Origin: Clostridiales bacterium
Lineage (GTDB): Bacteria; Bacillota; Clostridia; Lachnospirales; UBA12420
Assembly (NCBI GenBank): GCA_003452395.1
Contig: DMOI01000014.1
Span: 16,998 to 80,997 of the forward strand
Length of the DNA stretch: 64,000 nt
Direction: 5' to 3'
The notes beneath the pieces were generated by a model. It was not told the DNA's origin and did not search any database. It saw only the letters and a list, made by a program, of their open reading frames with translations. The translations under genes were made by a program, and so were the position numbers. Every line of letters starts with the position of its first letter. Position 1 is the stretch's first letter. Below are positions 8,445-17,055 of this stretch, piece after piece.

Positions 8445-8981
8445 CTATTTATTTCTTGTCAGCAACTCTAGTAACTCTTCAATCGAATCTGCCAGTACTC
8501 CATTTGGGTCTTTATTCAAATCACCGAATTGACCATACTCAAAATCAATCCATTCAATCTCTCCAGTATCGTTATTAAAAACTAAAATCATGTCTCCTCT
8601 TGTATCTTCAATAGTTCCTAACTCTATTCTCTTACCAAAATCTATTCCACCTGTCCATGATGATAACCTTGTATGTACAATCTTACTTATATCGTCATCT
8701 ACTTTAATACCTAATAATGTTATAAGAATTTCCTCATTCTGCCCTTCATAGTCAAACCAATTTCCCCACTTTTCAGTTAGTTTTATTTGACTCGGATGCA
8801 AAATTCCGTCAATTTGATTAAAACAAAAACTATTCCAAAATTCCTTTAAGTTCCTATGTAATTCAAATCCTATCGATTCTTCAACATTTTTAAATTCAAT
8901 TTGAGCTGGTTCTTTTGACCCTATAAATTCCCTAACAAATTCTTTAATTTTCATATCCTTTGTCTCCCTATTCTTCTCCAT
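8445..8981 (-). CDS. SMI1/KNR4 (SUKH)-like protein
   Basis: The 178-residue protein shows a SUKH-like pattern: an N-terminal helix pair ending in LHRNLKEFWNSF, a central strand region, and IEDTRGDMILVFNNDTGEIEWIDFEYG before a C-terminal helix with SIEELLELL. SUKH proteins often act as immunity proteins against contact-dependent or secreted toxins. It lies nine bases downstream of the 269-residue gene, in the same operon, which would fit a toxin–immunity pair. The family assignment is moderately sure; the role is inference. Confidence 0.55.
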   Translation of the reverse strand: MEKNRETKDMKIKEFVREFIGSKEPAQIEFKNVEESIGFELHRNLKEFWNSFCFNQIDGILHPSQIKLTEKWGNWFDYEGQNEEILITLLGIKVDDDISKIVHTRLSSWTGGIDFGKRIELGTIEDTRGDMILVFNNDTGEIEWIDFEYGQFGDLNKDPNGVLADSIEELLELLTRNK

Positions 8982-8990
8982 GGTACTAAA

Positions 8991-9800
8991 TTATGAATTA
9001 TTCTTTAGTTGTTCTTCTTTTCTATAAACTGCCATTCGAAGCAATGGCATCAAAGTTTTGCTCTCATCATATCTAGTACTATCTTCCTTATACTTTAAAT
9101 ATTCTTCATAAGAAACTGAATTTAGTTCTTCTACTGAATATATATTGTAAAAATATTTTTTAGGCATAACGAGATTGCCAGTAAAGTCAATTACATTCTC
9201 ACTATTATCTATACAAAAAGAATGATAATACTTTTGACCTAAATCTTTCATACATATCGATGTAATTGCATGATATTCTTTACTATTTTCAATTAAAAAC
9301 AATGCACTTTCATGGCACCTTTCTTCGATATACTCTTTCTGTAAAAAAGTTTTTATCTTCTCCTCATTAAACTTTTCCGAGGCTTTACTAAAAGTAATTG
9401 TCCCAAACAAATGTGAATCTATTATAAAATTTCCATTGTCAGCTTTAGATACTGATTTGATAACTTCTCCTTTTATTAATGCATCTATAATAACATTAAC
9501 ATTTGATTTTTCTCTTGTTATTACCAAAACAAGAGAATTTAGCATTTCTTTATGATATGTTTCTATTTGTATATTGGAGTGCTCTAATGCGCTCATTAAT
9601 AAATCTTTATAATATACTAGCAGCCAAACCTTTAAGCTTTTAAAAAGTTCTCTTGGATTATTTTTGTTATACTTTACATATAAATCAGTTTTCATTTCTT
9701 CATTTAAAAAATCAATTATTTTCTTAGCATTTGATTCAGATTCTATTATCCATGATTTTTCAGATAATTCAATATATTCCGATAACTTTATTTCACCCAT
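8991..9800 (-). CDS. Hypothetical protein, possible papain-like C-terminal half
   Basis: A 269-residue protein with no recognised family. The C-terminal half holds ERCHESALFLIE, YYHSFCIDNSENVIDFTGNLV and a tyrosine-rich segment. A cysteine, then a histidine, then an aspartate in strand contexts is the order seen in papain-fold enzymes, but this is only pattern reading. The N-terminal half is helical and charged. No signal peptide or membrane helix. It precedes a SUKH-like gene by nine bases and follows a NUDIX gene. Confidence 0.45.
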   Translation of the reverse strand: MGEIKLSEYIELSEKSWIIESESNAKKIIDFLNEEMKTDLYVKYNKNNPRELFKSLKVWLLVYYKDLLMSALEHSNIQIETYHKEMLNSLVLVITREKSNVNVIIDALIKGEVIKSVSKADNGNFIIDSHLFGTITFSKASEKFNEEKIKTFLQKEYIEERCHESALFLIENSKEYHAITSICMKDLGQKYYHSFCIDNSENVIDFTGNLVMPKKYFYNIYSVEELNSVSYEEYLKYKEDSTRYDESKTLMPLLRMAVYRKEEQLKNNS

Positions 9801-9814
9801 ACTAATCCCCTCTT

Positions 9815-10264
9815 TTATGTAGCCTTAAAATTCTTCATATATTCTTCTATCATTTCTAGAAGCTCTAATCCTGTCCAGTGTATATTAAGCATCTTTGCAT
9901 TCTTTATACTGACTAACTCCAGTTTGCTTTCCTTTCCCGTATCGTATTCTTTTTCTGTTAAAACAAATTTATTCAGCTTATCACCAAGATTAGCAACGTA
10001 CATATGCGCATCTACTTCCCAAGTTTCACCTTTTTTATCAAATACAAAGTTTTTATGTCCAATTAAGTCATACTCTCCTTGTTTCAAGTCATAGCAAAGT
10101 TCCTCTTTTACTTCTCTTACAACAGCTTCATCTGGTGTCTCTCCTTTTTCAATACCGCCCCCAATATAACTGTATTCGTTAGTATATCCGTCTGGTCTAT
10201 GCAACAATAAAATTTTATCTCCTTCATAAAATACAATATACGATCCTGGTCTCTTTTTCATCAC
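9815..10264 (-). CDS. NUDIX hydrolase
   Basis: A 149-residue protein with a complete NUDIX box (GGIEKGETPDEAVVREVKEEL, matching GX5EX7REUXEE) at about residues 36–57. The enzyme should hydrolyse a nucleoside diphosphate linked to another group; the substrate cannot be told from sequence. Its ATG overlaps the stop of the upstream phosphatase-like pseudogene by four bases, so the two were once co-translated. Confidence 0.85.
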   Translation of the reverse strand: MMKKRPGSYIVFYEGDKILLLHRPDGYTNEYSYIGGGIEKGETPDEAVVREVKEELCYDLKQGEYDLIGHKNFVFDKKGETWEVDAHMYVANLGDKLNKFVLTEKEYDTGKESKLELVSIKNAKMLNIHWTGLELLEMIEEYMKNFKAT

Positions 10265-10849
10265 TTCATCCCCTGTTCTAAGTTAATATGTTCTAGTGAA
10301 TACAACTTTTCATCTTCAAATACCAATTTCCACATATCAGGTGTCTTCATTTTCCCTCTATCTTCAAATCTATAATCTGGATCAAAATATCTGAACAGTG
10401 TGGAGATAGCTGTACCATGACTTGATACAATAATTATTTTACCTCTATGATTGCCGATAATACTATTAATTGCCGTAACCATTCGGTCTTGCGTTTCTCT
10501 TAGCGAGTCTCCACATTCATACTTGTAGTCCATATCTTGTCCTTGCTTCGAATCGTATTCTTTATCATCATCAGGTCTATTACCAACCAATCGTTCTCGT
10601 AAGTTTTCGTCAAAATTACTTTTAAATTATGCTTTTCGACTATGTGCTTAACTGTTTCAATAGTTCGCATATAGGGGCTAGAGTATACACATTCTGCTTA
10701 CTCAAATTCTTTTCTTTCTGCCAACTTCATCGCAAGTAACGTTCCTTCTGTGCTAAGTGGCATATATGAATCGTCTTGCTTTGACACTCCATCCCTAGAC
10801 CATTCCCACATTCTTTTTGAATGTCTAATTAAATAAATTGTTGTTTGCA
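10261..10849 (-). pseudogene. Histidine phosphatase family protein, broken
   Basis: From 10,849 the frame reads MQTTIYLIRHSKRMWEW…, with the RH catalytic start of the histidine phosphatase (phosphoglycerate mutase-like) family. It meets an in-frame TAA within about 50 codons, resumes with AECVYSSPYMRTIETVKHIVE, then needs one frameshift to continue as NFDENLRERLVGNRPDDD and SSHGTAISTLFRY to the stop at 10,261. The RHG-type start, SSP and SHG motifs are all present, so this is a decayed phosphatase. The 109-codon open frame 10,261–10,590 is only its C-terminal part. Confidence 0.75.
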
Positions 10850-10884
10850 TATCATTTCTCCTGCTTGTTTTTTAAACAGTAGCA

Positions 10885-11996
10885 GGGTCAGGTTTGATTT
10901 ATTCACTTACTCTATCTTCCAATTACCTCGTCCATATAAACCGTCATCATAATCTCTCCTGCTCTTATCTTAAAGAAGTAACAACAAATGGTGTCAGGTT
11001 TATTTAACAAATGGTAACAAATGGTGTCGGTTTATTTTATTCACTTATTCCACCTTCCTATTACTTCATCCATATAAACCGTCATCATAATTTCTCCTGC
11101 TCTTATCTTAGATATCCTAGATATCGGGATGTTTAATTTATTTGCGAGTTCTGTACTAGAAGTTTTACAGTTTTTTTCAGCTAATATAACTATTACTTTT
11201 CTTATATCAGATATTTTTTGCTTTTTTGTTTTTTCTCTTATTTGTTCAAATGTTACTTTTTCTTGTTCTAATATTTCTTCTATTAGTTTATCTAATCCTA
11301 TATACTTTGTCTTATCTATGTTCCCTTTTTGTGCTTCTGTAACCTCGTATTCTACTTGTTCTATGTCTCCATCTTCTTCTTTCATATATATATTGTATTC
11401 TCCTATTGCTTTAGACTTATTATTCGATAATATTTTCAGTACAAAATCGGTATCAACTAAACCATTCTTTCCATTTGCATATTCTTTATAACTACTCCAT
11501 TCGTAATTTACATCTTCCGTCATATGTGCTTTTACTGGATTCATATGTATGTATTTTGTTAAGTGCAATAAATATCCATCTTTATTACACACAACTGCTT
11601 TATATCTTTGCTGAAATACATGTCCTGTTCTTTTGTTTTTTCTATTATATATTTGTGTATAAACAAGTTGTATGCCTTGCATTATCTTGTTTAATGGAAC
11701 TTTTTCAACTTCTACCAACATATGTATGTGGTTATCCATTATACAATATGCATATAGCTTGAACCCATATCTTTCTTTATATCTCTGAATTAGTTCTATA
11801 TATTTTGTTTTATCTTCGTCGTTTTTTAATATATATTCACCATTATTTCCTCTGGCTATTACATGGTACAATGCACCATCATAATGTATCCTTTGCTTTC
11901 TTGGCATTTTTATCACCTCGAAAACATTTTAACATATATTTTATGATGTTTCAATAGATTTTAATATAATATATGAATAAATCAAACCTGACCCCA
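10885..11996 (-). mobile_element. REP-associated tyrosine transposase element with inverted ends
   Basis: A perfect 21-base inverted repeat bounds the element. The left copy at 10,885–10,905 starts GGGTCAGGTTTGATT; the right copy is at 11,976–11,996. Inside the left end, 10,906–10,977 is a second, degenerate copy of the transposase 3' end (compare 11,042–11,112), then CAAATGGTGTCAGGTTTATTT and CAAATGGTGTCGGTTTATTTT units up to 11,040. The arrangement suggests one RAYT copy inserted into, or recombined with, another. Confidence 0.7.
11041..11916 (-). CDS. REP-associated tyrosine transposase (Y1_Tnp)
   Basis: A 291-residue protein. The Y1 transposase domain (residues 1–150) has YHVIARGNNGE, the HUH motif in MDNHIHMLVEV, and YIHMNPVKAHM with a WSSYKEY block. 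A C-terminal extension (about 200–285) carries a helix-turn-helix (SSTELANKLNIPISRISKIRAG), typical of the Bacillota RAYT subgroup. These enzymes cut single-stranded DNA at REP sequences. It looks intact. Confidence 0.85.
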   Translation of the reverse strand: MIKMPRKQRIHYDGALYHVIARGNNGEYILKNDEDKTKYIELIQRYKERYGFKLYAYCIMDNHIHMLVEVEKVPLNKIMQGIQLVYTQIYNRKNKRTGHVFQQRYKAVVCNKDGYLLHLTKYIHMNPVKAHMTEDVNYEWSSYKEYANGKNGLVDTDFVLKILSNNKSKAIGEYNIYMKEEDGDIEQVEYEVTEAQKGNIDKTKYIGLDKLIEEILEQEKVTFEQIREKTKKQKISDIRKVIVILAEKNCKTSSTELANKLNIPISRISKIRAGEIMMTVYMDEVIGRWNK

Positions 11997-11998
11997 CT

Positions 11999-12424
11999 CT
12001 ACTTTTTACTCTTTATTATTTCTTTTTCAATTGCAAGTTGAACTGTTTTACCAATTAGTAAGTCAAGTAATTCTAAATCCTTTAGACGAAGTTTTCTAAA
12101 CTTTGTTAATGAACTTGCATTTATTACGTCTGCTTCTGGTGCAATATCAAGAAAGTATTTAAATGACATATCATATCTTGAACGCTCAACTACATCAATA
12201 TCCGATAGCAAATGAATCACTTTTAGTAACAGATATTTAAACATTTGGATTGGATCAATTGCAGTTCGCCCGTTAACCATTGAATATTTATCTTTTAGCT
12301 CTTTATAAATAAAACTGAAGTTTATTAATTCTTTGATTTTTCTCAATATATTATCTTTTGGTACTACTATATCATAAATGTTTGTATATTCGCTTATATT
12401 CAAGCTTTGTTGTGCGTTCAACAT
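11999..12424 (-). pseudogene. IS1182-like transposase, N-terminal fragment
   Basis: 141 residues matching the start of IS1182/IS5-group transposases (NGRTAIDPIQMFKYLLLKVIHLLSDIDVVERSRYDMSFKYFLDIAPE…SSLTKFRKLRL). Full proteins are over 400 residues with a DDE domain, which is missing. The frame ends where the RAYT element begins. The 5' end region up to about 12,530, with CACTGAAAAAGTCAGC at 12,515–12,530 (minus strand), may be the IS terminal repeat. Confidence 0.75.
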
Positions 12425-12551
12425 ATAATCACCCTTTGTTTTCTAGTATGTCTAATTATACCAAAAAAACTTAATTTATAATATAGTTTTTTGCATTTAT
12501 TCATATTTTATGCTGACTTTTTCAGTGGCCTCGATACGTCCCCGATTCGCA

Positions 12552-12568
12552 GTCTCTGTATGCATCGT
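12552..12568. other. att-like core copy B, degenerate
   Basis: GTCTCTGTATGCATCGT, three mismatches from the 17-base core, in the same orientation. The sequence to its right (12,569–12,765) is homologous to the arms of copies A and C (CCTATATCTCACAATG, then TATTTTTTTGTATCTCAG) and ends with GGTTATCA repeats at 12,708 and 12,744. A remnant of another insertion at the rlmD end. The rest of the 12,425–12,828 gap holds only the IS1182-like end and this site. Confidence 0.6.
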
Positions 12569-12828
12569 ACTAATCTTCCGTTTGTTTTCCTATATCTCAC
12601 AATGTCACACAGTGTCTCACAGTCCTTTGACTTCTAAGTGGATGGGGATACTGTTTATTTTTTTGTATCTCAGTGTATCTCAGAATGTTGTGGTGTGTTT
12701 TACTCACGGTTATCATAGTTTTGCGGGGTAGGTTTGTCAAAGCGGTTATCATTTGGTTATCAATCTTTTTAAGATATCATTTATTAATCTCTTTCTACAT
12801 ATATTAAATTGTAACTTTATTTTTAAAT

Positions 12829-13611
12829 CTAACTCTTTCCAAAATACTTAGTAAACCATTGTTCACTCATATTTATTAAAATATCATAATAATGTTCTTG
12901 AAAACTATGCGTTGCACCATCAATAACTTCAATTCTTGACTCGGTAGATAAATATTTAACTGCATTCTTTGAATTCTTCAAAAGTAGCCTTTCTTCTTCA
13001 TCGTTATTACCATGAATTATTAAAACTGGGCATGCTACATTTCTTAACATTTCTTCTGAATTAACCTGCTCAAAATCCAAAAGTGTTTGAGCAGTAATTT
13101 TTATATATTGCCTCCAGTTAGATGCAGCTTCATATAAAGTATATCCTTTATCTCTTAATTCGCTCATTTGTTGTTCTGAAAGATATTGGTTCCAATCGTA
13201 ATACACAGGAGCAGTACAAGCACCAGATAATACCATTGTTATAATATCATTAGAATAACAATTTAAACAAATCAAAGTTCCAAGACTATGACCATAAAAA
13301 GCAAGTTTTTCATAACCTAAGGATCTAACATGATCAATAGCGTTTTTTAAATCATCAATTTGATTACTAACAGTTATAACTTCATCTTCACTTTCACCAC
13401 ATCCGCTAAAATCAAAAGCCAATACATCAATTTCTAATTCATTTAATTTTTTTGCCATTTTTTCAAATCTTCCACTTGAATGTTTATCGGAAGTAAATCC
13501 ATGACACATAATCACAATAACTTTAGAATTACATGTATATAAGTTTCCGATTAAATCTAAGTTTCCGATTAAATCTAAGTTTCTAGAATTTTTAAATATA
13601 ACTCTTTTCAT
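12829..13611 (-). CDS. Alpha/beta hydrolase (serine aminopeptidase S33-like)
   Basis: A 260-residue protein with MCHGFTSDKHS (oxyanion region) near residue 35, the nucleophile elbow GHSLG near 109, a catalytic-acid region IIHGNNDEE near 205 and the histidine in DGATHSF near 238. The full Ser-Asp-His set is present. The substrate is unknown; such enzymes are often lipases or esterases. The N-terminus contains a direct duplication (LDLIGN twice) from an 18-base tandem repeat at about 13,547–13,582. It sits alone between two attachment-site remnants. Confidence 0.8.
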   Translation of the reverse strand: MKRVIFKNSRNLDLIGNLDLIGNLYTCNSKVIVIMCHGFTSDKHSSGRFEKMAKKLNELEIDVLAFDFSGCGESEDEVITVSNQIDDLKNAIDHVRSLGYEKLAFYGHSLGTLICLNCYSNDIITMVLSGACTAPVYYDWNQYLSEQQMSELRDKGYTLYEAASNWRQYIKITAQTLLDFEQVNSEEMLRNVACPVLIIHGNNDEEERLLLKNSKNAVKYLSTESRIEVIDGATHSFQEHYYDILINMSEQWFTKYFGKS

Positions 13612-13775
13612 AATGTATGCCCCCTAATTTTATTTAATCTCCACATCTGACACAATCAGAAACTATATCATATTGTGTTGCACAATGTATTACTGTGTTT
13701 CCTGAAGTTTGTAATATATATCCTTTTTATGTAAAACCCTTTATCTACAGGATTTATATGCATTTTGATAACCGC

Positions 13776-13912
13776 CTCAGCCGTAGACTGCTTCCAATCA
13801 GATTTCGCTCACACTCATCTTCTTGGGCAGTCCTGACATGGGTAGTCGTAAAAAACTTACTTCGTCGTTTCTCTCCTTGTAAGTTTAACGACTGTCTCCA
13901 CATGCATCGTAT
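13776..13912 (-). repeat. 137-bp repeat, copy 2: displaced rlmD 3' end
   Basis: Identical by eye to 3,465–3,601. It encodes MHVETVVKLTRRETTK-stop on the minus strand, the rlmD tail separated from the gene when the prophage inserted. The 62-codon frame on the minus strand here has no coding character. The 13,612–14,176 gap otherwise holds att core C and its arm. Confidence 0.85.
13894..13910. other. attL: attL of the prophage (core copy C)
   Basis: 17-base core identical to the one inside rlmD. To the right, 14,052–14,069 is GGTGGCAAACGGGTGGCA, the same arm repeat as next to the integrase at 51,268. Copies A and B have GGTTATCA repeats instead, so this copy, not A or B, is the partner of the resident integrase end. 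Confidence 0.8.
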
Positions 13913-14176
13913 TCTACCACCGTTTATCTTCCTATATCTCACAATATCTCATAGTATCTCACAGACCTTTGAACAGTAAGCGGATGTGGGATACTATTTA
14001 TTTTTTTATATCTATGTATATCTCATTATATCACACAGTATTTTCTCCCACGGTGGCAAACGGGTGGCAGAGTTTACAGTTTTTTACTGGTAACTATATT
14101 TCTAAATCTTTGCATTATCTCGTTATTGTAATCCTACTCTATTTCAATTAGCATACAAGTGACAAAATTTTCGCTT

Positions 14177-16981
14177 CTAATTTCTATTTTTCTTTTTTCT
14201 CTTACCCTTCATTTTATATACTTTACTGTTATCTTTTAAATTAAATTTGTAATTTACAAAGCATTTTAAATTGACCAATGTCTTTAGATATTCTTTTTGT
14301 TTATCTAGACCCTCTATTTCATTTAACCATTCTGGTTTGCTCTTAATAAGCTCTTCCATTAATTCTGTTTCTTCCCCATCTTCCATAAATGTTAAAATCT
14401 TAATACATATTTTCCCTACTTCATAATTTGCATCTTCTACCTTTGATTTAAACATTTCAAGCTCAATATCTTTTTCATTTAGAATATATATATATTCTTC
14501 TTCAGAGGCAAATACATAATATACATTCACATATACATCTTCATTTAAAATTTGCCCTATGAATGTCCCTTCGTACTTGTTATCCCTTATATTTATTTCA
14601 TTAACCCTAACTTCTCTATTTATTCTGTAGAATGGTTCAAAATTAGCGCCGAAAATATCTCTTAAATCCTCTGTCCACATATTCGTCACTAAAATATTAT
14701 TGTGTCCTATATTTTTTAGAAATATCGACTTTGACATTATTTCTGCTCTTCCACTTATCAATTTATAGAAATCTTTATTTAATTGATCATAGAATCCTCT
14801 TACATAACCTGCAGCATACTGGCTATATCCAACGCTTGAATCTACGAATATTTCTTTTTTCTGCATCGTATTCATTATTTTCTGGTTTTCTTCAATTCCA
14901 TATTGATCTTTTTCTTCATAATTACCATACAACTTTAGTATCTTTAGTAAATCAGAGCTTTTATTATATTCATCAAAAAACTCTTTATAAAATCTCTCTA
15001 AATATTTCGTTGATAATTCACTCGATTTTACCCTTTCGATTTCGGCTATTTTTTGTTTTTCCTTTTCCGATTTTAATATTTCTAGCAATGAGTTTATACA
15101 CTCTTCTAAATTTTTATTATATATCTGTGCTATATCGATAATATATTGCTTATACTCTTTTTCAGTGTAATATTTTATAACACCTTCTATCATACTTATA
15201 AGCATGTCATTACTTTCTATAGTTAATGTGGTTTCTATTTTCTCATAGTTTACTAAGCATCCAATAAGAAGTAAGTCTTTTATATAATTATGTGTTTCAC
15301 ACCACCATGTTTCTACCCACATATTGTATTCTCTTTCTCCAAAATCTTCCCAATAATCAGTCATACTTCCAAATTTACTGTCTTCACACAATAGTTCCAG
15401 TAAGTCCTGAATATATGTGCTTAGAGATATATCTTTCAGAAAATACATTATTTGCTCTTTTAGATCTGGTTGCTCTTGTTTACGTGATAGATATAAGCAA
15501 ACTCCATATCTGATATATCTTGACTTTCTATCTGTATGTTTTTTAACTTGTTTCAATAAATTATCGTATTGAATATGTACATTTATATTTATTATATTTT
15601 GAGAAAACTTAATAACTTTGTTGCTAAGTTTTTTATTTTTCACTTTAATTGTCCATATTAGTAATTTTTGTAAAAGTAGATATATCGTATCAATCTTATT
15701 GATTAATCTCTCTTTTAACTGCACATCCTTTTGCTTGCTAATACTATCAATATCATCCTCTATAGAATAATGTAGACTAGAATATAAAATATCTAATAGT
15801 TGTTCTATTACTGTGACACTATCTTCTATGCTTTTGCCTTTATACAATGTCTCACACCATAAAAATGCATCACTAAAAGATTCACTATTATACTCTTCGC
15901 TAATGTATTTACACCATATATTTGTTAGTTTTCTAATCATATTCATATTCTTAATATCCTTACTTTTAAGTAATACACCCTCTAGTCCTATTATTAAATA
16001 TTCTTTAACAACTTCCCCTTGTGATAGTATTTCCTTTTTTACATATTTTGCTAATATATCTATATATAATTCAAAATATTCAAAATCATTCAATAGCATC
16101 TTCTCAGATATTATTGCAATTAAATCATTCTTATACACATATGGTTTTTTTACTTTTCGTATTTCTATTAAGTCATCAAAGTCCGATAATTTAATAGACT
16201 TATGAATTAAAACCACACTTTCATTATTGTTAACATAGTCTCCTATCTCTTTTTGAATAATTACATAATACTCTGGATTTTCTTTTTGATTAGTGTTATT
16301 ATTGAAAGGTTTATCTACCAAATTAATAATTTTATTAATTTTTTTATAATTAATCTTTTCAAATATTCCTTCCTTATTATATTTTACTTCCCTATAATCA
16401 TCTGCATTATTAAATATAATAAATCCATACTTGTCAATTGTACATTTCTTATTAAGCTTGTGTTCGTAGTCAATACTATTTTTCAGTATTTTTGCATTTA
16501 TTAGTTCTTTATATCTTTTTTGAAAGTATTCTTCAGCTGATTTTTTATATAATTCCATTGCCATCTCATTATTGCACAAATCTCGCACTGCCTTAATTAT
16601 AAATCCACCAAGTAGCACTAATGCTAAGAAAGATATTAGTTTCACACGTATGAAGCAAAAAAATATTGATAGCACTACTATTCCCACAGTGATTTCCTTA
16701 ACTTTTGTAATATTAAAGTATACCTGTTTCTTATATCTATCCTTCACTTGAGCAATATAAATATATAGTGAAATTGCAACAGTAGCAAATATACCTAATA
16801 TTGTTGTAGCATCAACATCAAGTATTCCATCAATGTACGTATAATAAATCACAACAGCATTAACAAAATTATTGATGCCTACAAAAAATGTGCTAGTATC
16901 AATAAAATTAATTATAATCGTGACTACTAAAACATATAATGCCTTTTTATCATTTGTCATACTTTTCATAACCTCACCCAC
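14177..16981 (-). CDS. Large membrane-anchored protein of unknown function
   Basis: A 934-residue protein with no recognised family. Residues about 12–140 contain four hydrophobic segments (VLVVTIIINFI, ATTILGIFATVAISLYIYI, EITVGIVVLSIFFCFI, LALVLLGGFII). The remaining 790 residues are a charged, mostly helical cytoplasmic region ending in a lysine-rich tail (KMKGKRKKKNRN). No nuclease, NTPase or peptidase motif stands out. It is the last gene before attL, where prophages often carry anti-phage or host-altering genes, so a defence role is possible but unproven. Start: MGEVMKS; the second or third Met is also possible. Confidence 0.55.
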   Translation of the reverse strand: MGEVMKSMTNDKKALYVLVVTIIINFIDTSTFFVGINNFVNAVVIYYTYIDGILDVDATTILGIFATVAISLYIYIAQVKDRYKKQVYFNITKVKEITVGIVVLSIFFCFIRVKLISFLALVLLGGFIIKAVRDLCNNEMAMELYKKSAEEYFQKRYKELINAKILKNSIDYEHKLNKKCTIDKYGFIIFNNADDYREVKYNKEGIFEKINYKKINKIINLVDKPFNNNTNQKENPEYYVIIQKEIGDYVNNNESVVLIHKSIKLSDFDDLIEIRKVKKPYVYKNDLIAIISEKMLLNDFEYFELYIDILAKYVKKEILSQGEVVKEYLIIGLEGVLLKSKDIKNMNMIRKLTNIWCKYISEEYNSESFSDAFLWCETLYKGKSIEDSVTVIEQLLDILYSSLHYSIEDDIDSISKQKDVQLKERLINKIDTIYLLLQKLLIWTIKVKNKKLSNKVIKFSQNIININVHIQYDNLLKQVKKHTDRKSRYIRYGVCLYLSRKQEQPDLKEQIMYFLKDISLSTYIQDLLELLCEDSKFGSMTDYWEDFGEREYNMWVETWWCETHNYIKDLLLIGCLVNYEKIETTLTIESNDMLISMIEGVIKYYTEKEYKQYIIDIAQIYNKNLEECINSLLEILKSEKEKQKIAEIERVKSSELSTKYLERFYKEFFDEYNKSSDLLKILKLYGNYEEKDQYGIEENQKIMNTMQKKEIFVDSSVGYSQYAAGYVRGFYDQLNKDFYKLISGRAEIMSKSIFLKNIGHNNILVTNMWTEDLRDIFGANFEPFYRINREVRVNEINIRDNKYEGTFIGQILNEDVYVNVYYVFASEEEYIYILNEKDIELEMFKSKVEDANYEVGKICIKILTFMEDGEETELMEELIKSKPEWLNEIEGLDKQKEYLKTLVNLKCFVNYKFNLKDNSKVYKMKGKRKKKNRN

Positions 16982-17055
16982 CTATATAAGTTTCTTGTTA
17001 TTGTTTACATATCCGTATGTGGAGACCTTCATCTAATCTCAATATCCAAAACACT

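Noticed and set aside
12569..12700. Repeated TATCTCA-type units considered as a CRISPR array
   Set aside because: Units are short and irregular without spacers of constant length, and the same stretch recurs at other att sites as an integrase arm.
13754..13942. 62-codon frame on the minus strand
   Set aside because: It lies wholly in the 137-bp displaced rlmD repeat and attachment core, in a frame other than the rlmD remnant. No coding character.
17018..17036. Inverted partial att core (GTATGTGGAGAC)
   Set aside because: Only about 11 bases agree with the core, the orientation is opposite and no arm repeats lie near. Probably chance.
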